Assembly (NCBI GenBank): GCA_905203045.1
Contig: CAJKUH010000012.1
Span: 4,052 to 68,051, forward strand
Reading direction: 5' to 3'
Length of the DNA: 64,000 bases
Source of the DNA: an uncultured Eggerthella sp.
Lineage (GTDB): Bacteria > Actinomycetota > Coriobacteriia > Coriobacteriales > Eggerthellaceae
The translations under genes and the position numbers were made by a program. Position 1 is the first letter of the stretch; each line of letters begins with the position of its first letter. The notes beneath the pieces are model-generated. The model was not told where the DNA came from. It searched no databases and saw only the letters and a list, made by a program, of their open reading frames with translations. This document shows, one piece after another, positions 7,998-16,165 of this stretch.

Positions 7998-8429
7998 ATG
8001 TCTAAGCTGCCTTTGGAAGTAGGGAACAGCTGCACGTTCACCAAAACGGTTAGCGAATCGGATGTCTATCTGTTTGGCGGCATCACGGGCGATTACAGCC
8101 AGATGCATTTCAACGAAGCCTTCATGAAAACCACGAAGTACGGCACGCGCATTGTTCACGGCGTGCTCACATTCGCATTTGGCAGCACGGCTTCAACGCT
8201 TATTCAGCAGAAGTATCAGTCGCCCATTCCCAGCGCATCGTACGGCTATGATCACCTGCGCTTTACGGCACCGGTGTATTTCGGCGATACCCTTACGGCA
8301 ACCTACACGGTTAAAGAGGTTGATGAAGAAGCCATGAAAACCTATGCCGACGTGGTGATTACCAACCAGGATGGCACGGTGGTATGCGTGGCTACCCATA
8401 TTCTGAAGTTCTTCGAGCTGGAAGAATAA
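7998..8429 (+). CDS. MaoC-like (R)-specific enoyl-CoA hydratase-family protein
   Basis: The 143-residue single hot-dog domain carries the hydratase-2 signature: D32 and H37 in ITGDYSQMHFNEAF, followed by GTRIVHG at residues 49-55. Family members hydrate trans-2-enoyl-CoA or a related CoA thioester. GGGG about 9 bases upstream supports ATG 7998. It leads a row with a VOC-family protein and a ketopantoate-reductase-like protein, each separated by a 140-150 base hairpin-forming gap, so the three may share a promoter. The in vivo substrate is unknown. Confidence 0.85.
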   Translation: MSKLPLEVGNSCTFTKTVSESDVYLFGGITGDYSQMHFNEAFMKTTKYGTRIVHGVLTFAFGSTASTLIQQKYQSPIPSASYGYDHLRFTAPVYFGDTLTATYTVKEVDEEAMKTYADVVITNQDGTVVCVATHILKFFELEE

Positions 8430-8435
8430 AATGCT

Positions 8436-8467
8436 GCGCCGTTCGCTTCTGAGGGGGGGGACGGCGC
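8436..8467 (+). terminator. Hairpin after the MaoC gene
   Basis: GCGCCGT (8436-8442) pairs with ACGGCGC (8461-8467) across an 18-nt G-rich loop. No T run follows, so terminator activity is doubtful. Confidence 0.35.
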
Positions 8468-8471
8468 GGGC

Positions 8472-8535
8472 GGTGCTTGGGCGTTGGGTTGTCTGCTTAG
8501 GGGAGTTTCGCGGAAGCCCAGTTCGCCCAGGCACT
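8472..8535. repeat. Imperfect inverted repeat between MaoC and VOC genes
   Basis: GGTGCTTGGGCG (8472-8483) faces CGCCCAGGCACT (8524-8535); a second block, TTGGGTT with AAGCCCAG, lies inside. It resembles the longer intergenic hairpins elsewhere in the window. Confidence 0.5.
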
Positions 8536-8569
8536 GTTTGCTAAAGGCCAGGCTTGCAAGGAGGAAAAG

Positions 8570-8911
8570 ATGGGGACCCCAGTAGTTGATCATGTTGCGG
8601 TCAAGGTAGCCGATCTGGAGGCTGCGGTGGTGTTTTTCACCCAGGTGATGGGAATGGAAATCACGCTTACTGATCCGACAGACGGAGCGGGGCCGTTTCA
8701 GCAGGTATGGGTCGGAGGGATCCAACTACAGCGAGGCGGCGAGGGCCGGTATGCGGGTGATGTGACCCATATAGGCGTGGTTGCCGAAAACCGCGAAGAG
8801 CTGTTGGATGCAGTGTATGCGCAGCCAGGCGTCGCGCAGGCGCAGGGGAAGCCGCGCAACTGGTTTGTCACGCCGTTTGGCCTGGCTATCGAGGTCAACG
8901 AATGCGCGTGA
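8570..8911 (+). CDS. VOC-superfamily (glyoxalase/bleomycin-resistance-like) protein
   Basis: The 113-residue one-module VOC protein has the expected metal-ligand pattern H8 (VVDHVAV), H67 (VTHIGV) and E108 (LAIEVNE). Such proteins act as dimers in lyases, isomerases, epimerases or antibiotic-binding proteins. The pattern and its place next to a MaoC hydratase suggest a small-molecule or CoA-ester isomerase or epimerase, but that is only an inference. AAGGAGG about 8 bases before ATG 8570 fixes the start. Confidence 0.8.
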   Translation: MGTPVVDHVAVKVADLEAAVVFFTQVMGMEITLTDPTDGAGPFQQVWVGGIQLQRGGEGRYAGDVTHIGVVAENREELLDAVYAQPGVAQAQGKPRNWFVTPFGLAIEVNECA

Positions 8912-8984
8912 GCCCACTCGGCGAGTGGTTGAGTTAGAACGTTTGGGCACCGTGATGCCTGGACGCCGATTCTGTTCTAGGACG

Positions 8985-9042
8985 GCTGGCTTCCCGCCTG
9001 CGTTGCGGAGTTCTTGATGTTGAAGTCGGGCGGGATGCCGGC
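8985..9042. repeat. Imperfect inverted repeat before the PanE-like gene
   Basis: GCTGGCTTCCCGCC (8985-8998) faces GGCGGGATGCCGGC (9029-9042), 12 of 14 paired. It ends 20 bases before the next start codon. A short perfect hairpin, CCACTC with GAGTGG, lies at 8914-8928 just after the VOC gene. Confidence 0.5.
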
Positions 9043-9062
9043 ACTGTTGACTAGGGGGAGCA

Positions 9063-10001
9063 ATGAAAGTTTGTGTTTTGGGCGCGGGCTCGTTGGGAAG
9101 CACCATTGGCGGAGCATTGGCACAGGCCGGCAACGAGGTTCATTTCGTGGGCCGCGCTCCGCATATGAATGCGATAAACGAAAAAGGCCTGGTCATGGTG
9201 ACGCCAACGGGTGAAGAAACGGCCCATCCTGTTGGACATACTACACCCGACGGTATTGGACCGGTTGACCTGGTAATTGTGCTGTGCAAGGCCTTCGATA
9301 CGGCGAAGACCATCGAAGAAGCGCGCGAATTGGTGGGACCGGATACTGTGGTGATGTCGCTGCAGAATGGGCTGGGCGCCGAAGACGTGCTGTGCGAAGC
9401 GATTGGTGCCGAGCATGTTATCGGCGGAAAAACCTACATTGGCGGCATGTTGCTGGAGCCGGGACGCGTGCAGGCTACCATTCCTGGTAAAGACACGTTT
9501 ATCGGCGAACTTGACGGTAGCATCACCCCGCGTGTGCAGGCTATTGGCCAGGCATTTGAAAATGCGGGTATGCATTGTATCGTTTCCGACAACATCATGG
9601 GTGTTATCTGGGACAAGCTGTTGGTGAATGTGGCAACAGGAGCTGTGTGTGGTGTAACGCGTTTGCCTTACGGGCCCATGTATGAAGAGGAAAAGCTGGT
9701 GGCCTGCGCTTGCGCTGCCGTTCAAGAGGGGATGGAAGTGGCATCAGCCGCAGGCGTGAAGCTGACGTACAACAAGCCTATCGACGTATTGGAGTTGGCG
9801 CGCGCGGGCTTGCCCTATGACTTCAAACCCTCCATCTTGCAGAGTCTGGAAAAGCACCGCCCCACCGAAGTGGGAGTTATCAACGGCGCTGTGGTTGCGC
9901 AAGGCAAGAAATACGGCGTGTCAACGCCCGTAAACGAAACGCTGCAAGCACTGGTCGGTGGTGTAGAGCGCTACATCCGCGAGTATGCAGCAGAAGGGTA
10001 G
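9063..10001 (+). CDS. Ketopantoate reductase-family oxidoreductase (PanE/ApbA-like)
   Basis: The 312-residue protein has an N-terminal NADPH Rossmann motif GAGSLGSTIGG (residues 7-17), the catalytic lysine K185 in WDKLLVNVATG and the C-terminal family signature KPSILQSLEKHRPTEVGVING. These are the marks of 2-dehydropantoate 2-reductase, which makes pantoate for CoA. Many PanE-like paralogues act on other 2-oxo acids. No panB or panC is nearby, so I do not assign the symbol. AGGGGG lies about 3 bases before ATG 9063. A strong terminator ends the row. Confidence 0.85.
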   Translation: MKVCVLGAGSLGSTIGGALAQAGNEVHFVGRAPHMNAINEKGLVMVTPTGEETAHPVGHTTPDGIGPVDLVIVLCKAFDTAKTIEEARELVGPDTVVMSLQNGLGAEDVLCEAIGAEHVIGGKTYIGGMLLEPGRVQATIPGKDTFIGELDGSITPRVQAIGQAFENAGMHCIVSDNIMGVIWDKLLVNVATGAVCGVTRLPYGPMYEEEKLVACACAAVQEGMEVASAAGVKLTYNKPIDVLELARAGLPYDFKPSILQSLEKHRPTEVGVINGAVVAQGKKYGVSTPVNETLQALVGGVERYIREYAAEG

Positions 10002-10024
10002 TGCAGCTGATCGTTCTTAAATCG

Positions 10025-10060
10025 ATGGGAAGGCCCGCATAGGTGGGCCTTCCCATTTTC
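10025..10060 (+). terminator. Intrinsic terminator after PanE-like gene
   Basis: A 12-bp perfect stem (ATGGGAAGGCCC, 10025-10036, with 10045-10056) has an 8-nt loop and is followed by TTTC. Confidence 0.9.
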
Positions 10061-10070
10061 GGAGGAAAAA

Positions 10071-10764
10071 TCATATGCCCGACATTTGTTTGAGCAGCTT
10101 GTAGCGAATGCGCTTAAGGTGGTTTCGTTTAAAGGCTTGATAGTCTTTGCCGAAAATTTTGATATCTGTTTTGGTCAAGTGCTTTTCTCGGTATTTGATG
10201 TCAGTAAGCTCGAGCGTACAAAGATAGTCGACTACTTGAAACAGACGATATTCTGGTGCGCTTGCCATTCGATAAAGAATAGCGTCCTTGGATAGAATGA
10301 AATCAATCGCACTATGAAGGGCTGAAGTTACCATTTGCTGTCCATTGTCATAGCAGATTTTTACCTTGTCGTAGCTTTGGAAGTACAAAAGGTTGTCGGT
10401 CAGAAAAATGACAAGGTCTTTTTTTGAGTCGAGCGATGAACTGTTCCGAGGTGGCTACCTCACTGCGTCTATATACAAACGATTTATAGAGATAGGGCAG
10501 CTTGCGAGCAAAGCCCTCGAAGGCGGATAGGAGCTTCTTCCTTTCCCCGATGTCCATTGCTTCGTAGCTTTCGTGCCCATTCATCAATGGTGATGCATGA
10601 AAGGGCAAGTTGGGCAGGCATTTTCTGCGAAGATCGTTTTCGTAAGCGTCAATCAGATCTGCGATAGGGCTGCTTTGGTCGTGGAATAAAAGCGTGACAA
10701 GGCAATAGCGGGAATTGCCGCTTTGGCTTCCCGATTTATCTACGAAAATGCTGAGCTCTAGCAA
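10071..10764 (-). pseudogene. DUF3800-family gene split by a frameshift
   Basis: Two minus-strand frames join into one DUF3800-like protein of about 230 residues. The first runs from TTG 10764 (LLELSIFVDKSG) and the second ends at 10071 (KRNHLKRIRYKLLKQMSGI). They meet at a run of seven T (10420-10426, A7 in the coding sense). Removing one A restores LKKDLVIFLTDNLLYFQSYD. The alternatives are a disrupted gene, a sequencing error, phase variation at the A7 run, or slippage. DUF3800 proteins have no settled function and often sit in mobile or defence-linked spots. The usual FxDESG motif reads FVDKSG here, an acidic-to-Lys change in what may be the active site. Confidence 0.75.
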
Positions 10765-10983
10765 GATACCCCCCCAATAACAAAAAGTGCCGGGGGACAC
10801 CCCCGGCAGCTTGGAAGTAGCGCTAAGCGCCACCGCCAACTTTTTTACTATGTTTGGACAAGGAAGAGAAGCGTATTTCGATTTTTCTTTTTGTGGAACC
10901 TGTTTCTCCGGGCATTCTCCACCAAATCATTCACTCGAAGGCGTTTTGCGGTAAGAGAGCGTGCTTCACGCTGTAATGCAAAC

Positions 10984-11145
10984 CACCACAACTGCTTTTT
11001 TTGGCAATAATTGAGCGTACATATTAAAGCGAAACCGATGGCTAGGAGGGCATCTGCCTTCTTCTAGGCCGGTTTTGCTTTATGCGCCAATGCCTTGCAG
11101 TTGTGGTGACTGTGGCGGATGCCTTCCTTAGCCATTATCAAGTTG
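10984..11145 (+). other. Structured region, candidate leader or small RNA
   Basis: Three inverted repeats interleave here. CACCACAACTGC (10984-10995) matches GCAGTTGTGGTG (11097-11108) perfectly. TAAAGCGAAACCG (11025-11037) pairs with 11070-11082 at 12 of 13. A GGCTAGGAGGGCATCTGCC block (starting 11040) is roughly complementary to the stretch ending 11133. The arms overlap in A-B-A'-B' order, so alternative folds or a pseudoknot are possible. Confidence 0.4.
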
Positions 11146-11222
11146 GCAAAATGGCGGTTGATGTAAAACGGCAGGAGATCGAAGCAGTTAAAGCTCTTGT
11201 TGAAGATCTGCGGAAGAAATGA
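11082..11222 (+). CDS. Hypothetical 46-residue protein
   Basis: The frame reads from ATG 11082 to TGA 11222. The second half looks protein-like and helical (MAVDVKRQEIEAVKALVEDL). An intrinsic terminator follows 22 bases after the stop, which supports a short transcription unit. No proper ribosome binding site lies next to the ATG; the nearest (AGGAGGG, about 30 bases upstream) is inside a predicted hairpin. It could be a real small protein, the end of a decayed gene, or a chance ORF in a non-coding RNA. I do not recognise it. Confidence 0.35.
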   Translation: MRQCLAVVVTVADAFLSHYQVGKMAVDVKRQEIEAVKALVEDLRKK

Positions 11223-11243
11223 CCCGAATTTCTTTGCTTTTCT

Positions 11244-11275
11244 AGCGGCCCCAATATGGGGCCGCTTTTGCTTCT
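11244..11275 (+). terminator. Intrinsic terminator of the small unit before argC
   Basis: A 9-bp perfect stem (AGCGGCCCC, 11244-11252, with 11258-11266) has loop AATAT and a TTTTGCTTCTT tail. Confidence 0.9.
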
Positions 11276-11417
11276 TGGCTGTTTAATGTGCGAAAGCGGG
11301 TTAAAACTGCGGGCGAATTGGAGTACCCTAAAGAAACCTGTAGTACAGGATGTTTCATTAAAAGAACTCGCGCGGGTATCCGCGTTGGGCGATTAGATCG
11401 AAAGAAGGCTCAGCGAA

Positions 11418-12473
11418 ATGTTGAAGGTCGGTATCGTAGGCGCAGCCGGATATGCTGGAGCAGAGCTGGTGCGCATCGTTCTGCGACACCCCGAATTCGA
11501 TCTGTGCGTAATCACCTCCAATTCCGATGAAGGCACCGCCCTTTCAAGCGTGTACCCTGCTTTTGCGGGCGTGACGGATTTGATCTTCACCCGTCACGAC
11601 AATCCGGAACTGTTCAACTGCGACGTGGTATTCCTCGCCACGCCCCATACAGTTGCCATGAAACAAGCCCCCGGCTTGCTTGAATCGGGCGTTACGGTGG
11701 TAGACCTTTCCGCCGATTATCGTCTGCGCAATCAGGCAACGTACGAAAAATGGTACAAAGTGCAGCACACCTCGCCGGAACTTCTGGCAACGGCCGCATT
11801 TGGCCAGCCCGAGCTTAACCGTGAAGAGCTGAACGCTGCCGCCGCCCGCCATGCCGCTGGCGAATCGGTACTGGTGGCATGCGCTGGCTGCTACCCGACG
11901 GCAACCTCTTTGGCCGCCGCGCCTGCTGTTGCCCTTTCCGCGGGCATTGTGGTTGCCGATGCCATTTCCGGCGTTTCCGGCGCAGGTCGCAGCGCAACGG
12001 CTCGTACCCATTTCGTTTCCGCAAATGAAAACCTTGAGGCATACGGTGTAACCAGCCACCGCCACACCCCCGAAATCGAGCAGATTCTGGGCATCGAAGG
12101 CCGCCTGGTGTTCACGCCCCATTTGGCCCCGGCAACCCGCGGCCTGCTTTCCACGGTAACTATCCAGCTTTCCGAAGAAGCCAAGCGAACCGAAACCGCC
12201 GAGTCGATTCACCGACGATACTGCGACGCCTACGCAAACTCGCCGTTCGTCACCGTGCTGCCGCAGGGGCAGCAGCCTAAAACCTCTTCGGTTGTAGGCA
12301 CGAATCGTGCTCATGTAGGCGTCGCCTATAACGCTGAACTTGGCTGTGTTGTTGCCACGTGCGCCATCGATAACATCGTGAAAGGCGCGGCTGGCCAGGC
12401 TGTTCAGTGTGCGAACATCGTTTGCGGTTTCCCTGAGGCCGCGGCGCTCGATACTGTTGCCAATCCCTCATAG
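11418..12473 (+). CDS. argC: N-acetyl-gamma-glutamyl-phosphate reductase
   Basis: ArgC reduces N-acetylglutamyl phosphate to the semialdehyde with NADPH, the third step of ornithine synthesis. The 351-residue protein has the Rossmann motif GAAGYAGAELVR at residues 8-19 and the catalytic cysteine C158 in ACAGCYPTATS, with normal length. It is the first gene of argC-argJ-argB: argJ begins 11 bases after the argC stop and overlaps argB. An arginine-responsive operator would be expected upstream; the only clean dyad there is CCTGTA-G-TACAGG at 11337-11349, whose regulator is unknown. Confidence 0.97.
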   Translation: MLKVGIVGAAGYAGAELVRIVLRHPEFDLCVITSNSDEGTALSSVYPAFAGVTDLIFTRHDNPELFNCDVVFLATPHTVAMKQAPGLLESGVTVVDLSADYRLRNQATYEKWYKVQHTSPELLATAAFGQPELNREELNAAAARHAAGESVLVACAGCYPTATSLAAAPAVALSAGIVVADAISGVSGAGRSATARTHFVSANENLEAYGVTSHRHTPEIEQILGIEGRLVFTPHLAPATRGLLSTVTIQLSEEAKRTETAESIHRRYCDAYANSPFVTVLPQGQQPKTSSVVGTNRAHVGVAYNAELGCVVATCAIDNIVKGAAGQAVQCANIVCGFPEAAALDTVANPS

Positions 12474-12484
12474 GAGTGAAAAAT

Positions 12485-13741
12485 ATGACTGAAGCGAACT
12501 TGAACACCATCGAAAACGGTGGCGTCACGTCCGCCAAGGGCTTCCGCGCCGGTGGCATTCATGCCGGCTTCCGTGAAGACCCCAACCGCCTTGACATGGC
12601 CTTGGTCGAGGCTGACGAATTGTGCCCTGCTGCGGGCGTGTTCACGCAGAATGTGTTCTGCGCAGCGCCTGTTATCGTTTCCCGCGAGCATTTGGACGGT
12701 GTGGGCTTCGGCTTTGCACGCGCCATGGTAATCAACTCCGGCATTGCCAATGCCGCTACGGGTTCGGTGGGGCTGGAAAATGCGCGTTGCACAGCCGACA
12801 TTGTGGCCTCTGCCATTGGCTGCACACCGGAAGATGTGCTGGTTGCCTCGACCGGCATCATCGGTCAGCAGCTTGACATTACCCCGTTTGAAACGGGTGT
12901 TCCTGCTTTGCATGCGAAGCTTGCCGAAACCTCGGGCAATAGCGCCGCCCGCGCCATCATGACCACCGACACGGTTTCGAAGGAAGCAGCGGTTTCCTTT
13001 GTTTCCGCCGATGCGGATTATGAGGGCATCACCTTCACGGTGGGCGGCATGGCGAAGGGCTCGGGCATGATTATGCCGAACATGGCAACCATGATTTCCG
13101 TGCTTACCACCGATGCGCCCATTCCCGCTCCGCTGCTTCATCAGACACTTTCCGCTGCGGTGAACCAGAGTTTCAACAAAGTAACCGTCGACGGCGACAC
13201 TTCCACCAACGATACGTGCGTGCTGTTCGCCTCAGGCAAGGCTGCTCCTGCCGGTGCGCCGCTTGCGGGTGAGTCGAGCGTACTCTTTGCCGAGTTCTGC
13301 CAGGCGCTGAACGCGGTAACCCAAACGCTTGCCCGCAAGATGGCAAGCGATGGCGAAGGCGCCACGAAGTTGGTAACCGTTACCGTGCGCGGTGCCGCAA
13401 ACGATGCGGAAGCCGACATGGCGGCACGCACCGTTGCCAATTCGCCGCTGGTGAAAACGGCCATCTACGGCCACGATGCCAATTGGGGTCGCATCGCCGG
13501 CGCCCTGGGCCGTTCCGGTGCGCACTTCTTGCAGGAAAACGTCGATATCGACATCATGGGCTTGCCCGTGCTGCGCAGCGGCCTTCCCGTTGCCTTCGAT
13601 GAAGAAGAAGCGCTTCGTCGCTTTGAAGCCGATGAAATCGTCATCGAGGCAAACTTGGGCGCAGGCATTGCCGAAACCACCATGTGGACCTGCGACTTTT
13701 CGCACGAATACGTTTCGATCAACGGAGACTATCGCTCATGA
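12485..13741 (+). CDS. argJ: Glutamate N-acetyltransferase / ornithine acetyltransferase
   Basis: ArgJ moves the acetyl group from N-acetylornithine to glutamate, which recycles it. Bifunctional forms also use acetyl-CoA and replace ArgA. The 418-residue precursor has the self-cleavage site at A201-T202 in KGSGMIMPNMATM; T202 becomes the catalytic nucleophile of the beta chain. I chose ATG 12485 over the in-frame GTG 12476 because TAGGAG lies 5-10 bases upstream of it. With no argA or argE in the window, the recycling ArgC-J-B-D route is implied. The stop overlaps the argB start by 4 bases (ATGA). Confidence 0.96.
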   Translation: MTEANLNTIENGGVTSAKGFRAGGIHAGFREDPNRLDMALVEADELCPAAGVFTQNVFCAAPVIVSREHLDGVGFGFARAMVINSGIANAATGSVGLENARCTADIVASAIGCTPEDVLVASTGIIGQQLDITPFETGVPALHAKLAETSGNSAARAIMTTDTVSKEAAVSFVSADADYEGITFTVGGMAKGSGMIMPNMATMISVLTTDAPIPAPLLHQTLSAAVNQSFNKVTVDGDTSTNDTCVLFASGKAAPAGAPLAGESSVLFAEFCQALNAVTQTLARKMASDGEGATKLVTVTVRGAANDAEADMAARTVANSPLVKTAIYGHDANWGRIAGALGRSGAHFLQENVDIDIMGLPVLRSGLPVAFDEEEALRRFEADEIVIEANLGAGIAETTMWTCDFSHEYVSINGDYRS

Positions 13742-14682
13742 AATACGCTAGAGACCGCAAAATAACCTCCACGCATACTGCCGAGGTTCTTATCGAGGCT
13801 TTCCCGTGGATCAAAACCGCCACGGGCAAGACGGTGCTTATCAAGTACGGCGGAGCCGCAATGGTCGACCCCGAGCTGCGCAATGCCGTGATGAGCGACA
13901 TCGTTATGCTGAAGATCATGGGCGTGAACCCCGTTATCGTGCACGGTGGCGGTGCTGCCATCAACAAGAACATGGAAAAGTTCGGCATCGACGTCGAATT
14001 CAAGGATGGCCAGCGCGTTACCACCGAAGAAGCCATGGACGTGGTGAAGATGACGCTGGTGGGCAAGGTGAACGAAGAGCTGGTTCTTGCCATGAACGAG
14101 CACGGCAACCTTGCCGTTGGCGTGAACGGCACCGACGCCGGCACCATGATCGCCGAGCAACGCAGCCCTGAGCTTGGCCGCGTGGGTCGTGTGACGGAAG
14201 TGAACCCTGCCTACATCAACGCGCTTATCGCTGCGGACTACGTGCCGGTTATCGCTTCGGTGGGCAAGGGTGTAGACGGCGGCTCGTACAACATCAACGC
14301 TGATGCGGCGGCTTGCGCCATCGCAAGCGCCATCGGTGCGCATAAGATCATCTTCCTTACCGACGTTGACGGCTTTTACGAGGATTTCTCGGACAAGAGC
14401 TCGCTCATTTCGCAGATGACGGTTTCCGAAACGCGCGAAATGCTGGCATCGGGCCGCGTAAGCAGCGGCATGATCCCGAAGCTGCAGTCGTGCGTGGAGG
14501 CAATCGAAGGCGGTGTGCCGCGCGCCCATATCGTAAACGGCACCAAGCCGCATTCCATCTTGGTGGAGCTGCTTACCTCAAGCGGTTCGGGTACCTTGAT
14601 CTACGACGACACGGTGGAATTCTCGAAGGAGGAAATGCGCCCGCTGGGCATTCTGGCCTCCCGTTTGAGCGAGAACTTGTAG
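13738..14682 (+). CDS. argB: Acetylglutamate kinase
   Basis: ArgB phosphorylates N-acetylglutamate, the second and usually arginine-inhibited step. The 314-residue amino-acid-kinase fold carries KYGGAAM (residues 36-42) and HGGGAAINKNMEKFG. The N-terminal extension of about 30 residues before the core is typical of arginine-sensitive hexameric ArgB, so feedback inhibition is likely; that is inference. The start is ATG 13738, overlapping the argJ stop (translational coupling). An in-frame upstream ATG at 13684 would lie far inside argJ. Confidence 0.96.
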   Translation: MKYARDRKITSTHTAEVLIEAFPWIKTATGKTVLIKYGGAAMVDPELRNAVMSDIVMLKIMGVNPVIVHGGGAAINKNMEKFGIDVEFKDGQRVTTEEAMDVVKMTLVGKVNEELVLAMNEHGNLAVGVNGTDAGTMIAEQRSPELGRVGRVTEVNPAYINALIAADYVPVIASVGKGVDGGSYNINADAAACAIASAIGAHKIIFLTDVDGFYEDFSDKSSLISQMTVSETREMLASGRVSSGMIPKLQSCVEAIEGGVPRAHIVNGTKPHSILVELLTSSGSGTLIYDDTVEFSKEEMRPLGILASRLSENL

Positions 14683-14718
14683 AAACACCGTGCGTGGGGT
14701 ATTCGCAAAACCTCCAAA

Positions 14719-14777
14719 CCCGTAAAATGTACGGATGGGTTTTTACCCTTGGCAACAGGGGAGCAAGGGCCCATCCG
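14719..14777 (+). promoter_or_regulatory. Candidate attenuator between argB and argD
   Basis: Two hairpins compete for one segment. Fold 1 pairs AACCCGT (about 14716-14722) with ACG/GGGTT (14731-14741, with a GAT bulge) and is followed by a five-T run (14740-14744), like a terminator. Fold 2 pairs CGGATGGG (14732-14739) with CCCATCCG (14770-14777) and CCCTTG (14746-14751) with CAAGGG (14764-14769); it would break fold 1. The argD ribosome binding site follows directly. Confidence 0.5.
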
Positions 14778-14793
14778 CAAAGAAAGGAACACC

Positions 14794-16077
14794 ATGAGTT
14801 TTGAAGAAGCAAAGAAGCTCGACGATCATTTCGTCATGCATACCTTCTCTCGTAAGCCGGTACTGCTGGTTGAAGGCTCTGGCATGGAAGTTAAGGACGA
14901 CGAGGGCAAAACCTACCTCGACTTCATTGCCGGTATCGGCGTAGACAGCCTGGGTCATTGCCATCCCGCCGTTGTGCGCGCCATCCAGGAACAGGCTGCC
15001 AAGCTCATTCACGTAAGCAACTATTACTACATCGAACAGCGCGGCGAAGTTGCCAAGCTCATCTCCGACATGCTCAATGTGTGCGTGCCGAAGTTCTTCC
15101 GCGCTCCTTGGCCGGTATTCTTCGCCAATTCCGGCGCAGAGGCCAACGAATGCGCCATCAAGCTGGCTCGCCTGTACTCCAAGAAGATGGGCAACGGCGG
15201 CCAGACCATCATCACGATGGACCGCAGCTTCCATGGCCGCACGTTGGCAACGCTTGCCGCAACGGCGCAGCCTGCAAAGCAGGAAGCCTTCCAGCCCCTG
15301 CCGGGCGGCTTCATGCACGTGCCCATGAATGACCTCAACGCTCTTCACCAGGCGGTTTACAACAACCTGGCCGATGTGTGCGCCGTTATGATCGAGCCTG
15401 TTCAGGGCGAAGCCGGCGTATATCCGTGGGATCCCGAGATCCTCTACGACGTTGCGCAGTTCTGCCGCAAGAACGGCTTGCTGTTCATCGTTGACGAGGT
15501 TCAGTCGGGCATCTTCCGCTGCGGCGAATTCCCCTTCGCGTTCCAGAACCTGGGCATCACGCCTGACATCATTACCATGGCCAAGGGCATTGCTTCGGGC
15601 TTCCCCATGGGCGCTTGTGCTGCCCGCATCGAGGTTGCCGAGGCGTTCGAGCCGGGCGACCATGGTTCTACGTTCGGCGGCAGCAACCTGGCTATGGCTG
15701 CAGCCCATGCAACGCTGGCAACGCTCACGCGCGGCCACTACGACGACCGTGTAACCGAAGTGGGCGACTACTTCGCCGACAAGCTGAGCAAGGTAGAGGG
15801 CATCACCGAGGTTCGCGGCCTGGGCCTGATGCTCGGTGCCGACCTTGAAGAGGGCATCGATGCCCACAAGGTTGTGGAAAAGGGCCTTGAAGCCGGCTTC
15901 CTTCTGAACGCAACCGGCAACAACACCCTGCGTTTCCTGCCTCCGCTGATTTGCACGGAAACCGAGGTCGACAAGCTCATCGACGCATTGCCTGGCCTTA
16001 TCGCCGCTAGCCGCGAAGAATCCATTGAGGATGAGATCGAAGCGGCAGAGGTTGCCGAAGGGGAACCTGAGGAATAA
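14794..16077 (+). CDS. argD: Acetylornithine aminotransferase (class III)
   Basis: ArgD makes N-acetylornithine from the semialdehyde and glutamate using PLP. The 427-residue protein has the PLP lysine K264 in MAKGIASGFPMGA and the aspartate of the FIVDEVQSG motif. Its place between argB and argG supports ArgD over other class III aminotransferases such as GabT or LysN. It is slightly longer than usual because of a Glu/Ala-rich acidic tail of about 25 residues. ATG 14794 follows AAGAAAGG. The 111-base gap from argB contains the possible attenuator, and a hairpin follows the stop. Confidence 0.92.
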   Translation: MSFEEAKKLDDHFVMHTFSRKPVLLVEGSGMEVKDDEGKTYLDFIAGIGVDSLGHCHPAVVRAIQEQAAKLIHVSNYYYIEQRGEVAKLISDMLNVCVPKFFRAPWPVFFANSGAEANECAIKLARLYSKKMGNGGQTIITMDRSFHGRTLATLAATAQPAKQEAFQPLPGGFMHVPMNDLNALHQAVYNNLADVCAVMIEPVQGEAGVYPWDPEILYDVAQFCRKNGLLFIVDEVQSGIFRCGEFPFAFQNLGITPDIITMAKGIASGFPMGACAARIEVAEAFEPGDHGSTFGGSNLAMAAAHATLATLTRGHYDDRVTEVGDYFADKLSKVEGITEVRGLGLMLGADLEEGIDAHKVVEKGLEAGFLLNATGNNTLRFLPPLICTETEVDKLIDALPGLIAASREESIEDEIEAAEVAEGEPEE

Positions 16078-16083
16078 CAAGAA

Positions 16084-16112
16084 CGGAAGGCCTTGAAGGC
16101 CTTCCTGTTTCG
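16084..16112 (+). terminator. Hairpin between argD and argG
   Basis: GGAAGGCC (16085-16092) pairs with GGCCTTCC (16098-16105) over loop TTGAA. The T run is weak (TGTTT), so partial read-through into argG is plausible. Confidence 0.65.
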
Positions 16113-16165
16113 CCCCATGCGGGCTTTGAATATACGAATAATTGCCAAAGGAAAGGTAGTTGAAC

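Larger units (their letters stand above)
10765..11417. other. 650-base gap upstream of argC
   Basis: The gap holds a perfect 9-bp hairpin at 10788-10808 (TGCCGGGGG, loop ACA), a structured zone at 10984-11145, a 46-codon ORF with its own terminator (11082-11275), and then the argC leader. The leader includes a palindrome CCTGTA-G-TACAGG (11337-11349) and a small hairpin at 11371-11384. The sequence around 10850-10980 is more AT-rich than its surroundings and looks like non-coding or relic DNA. Confidence 0.5.

Noticed and set aside
7733..8005. A 90-codon frame in the LysR-MaoC gap
   Set aside because: No ribosome binding site, odd composition, and it runs into the MaoC start.
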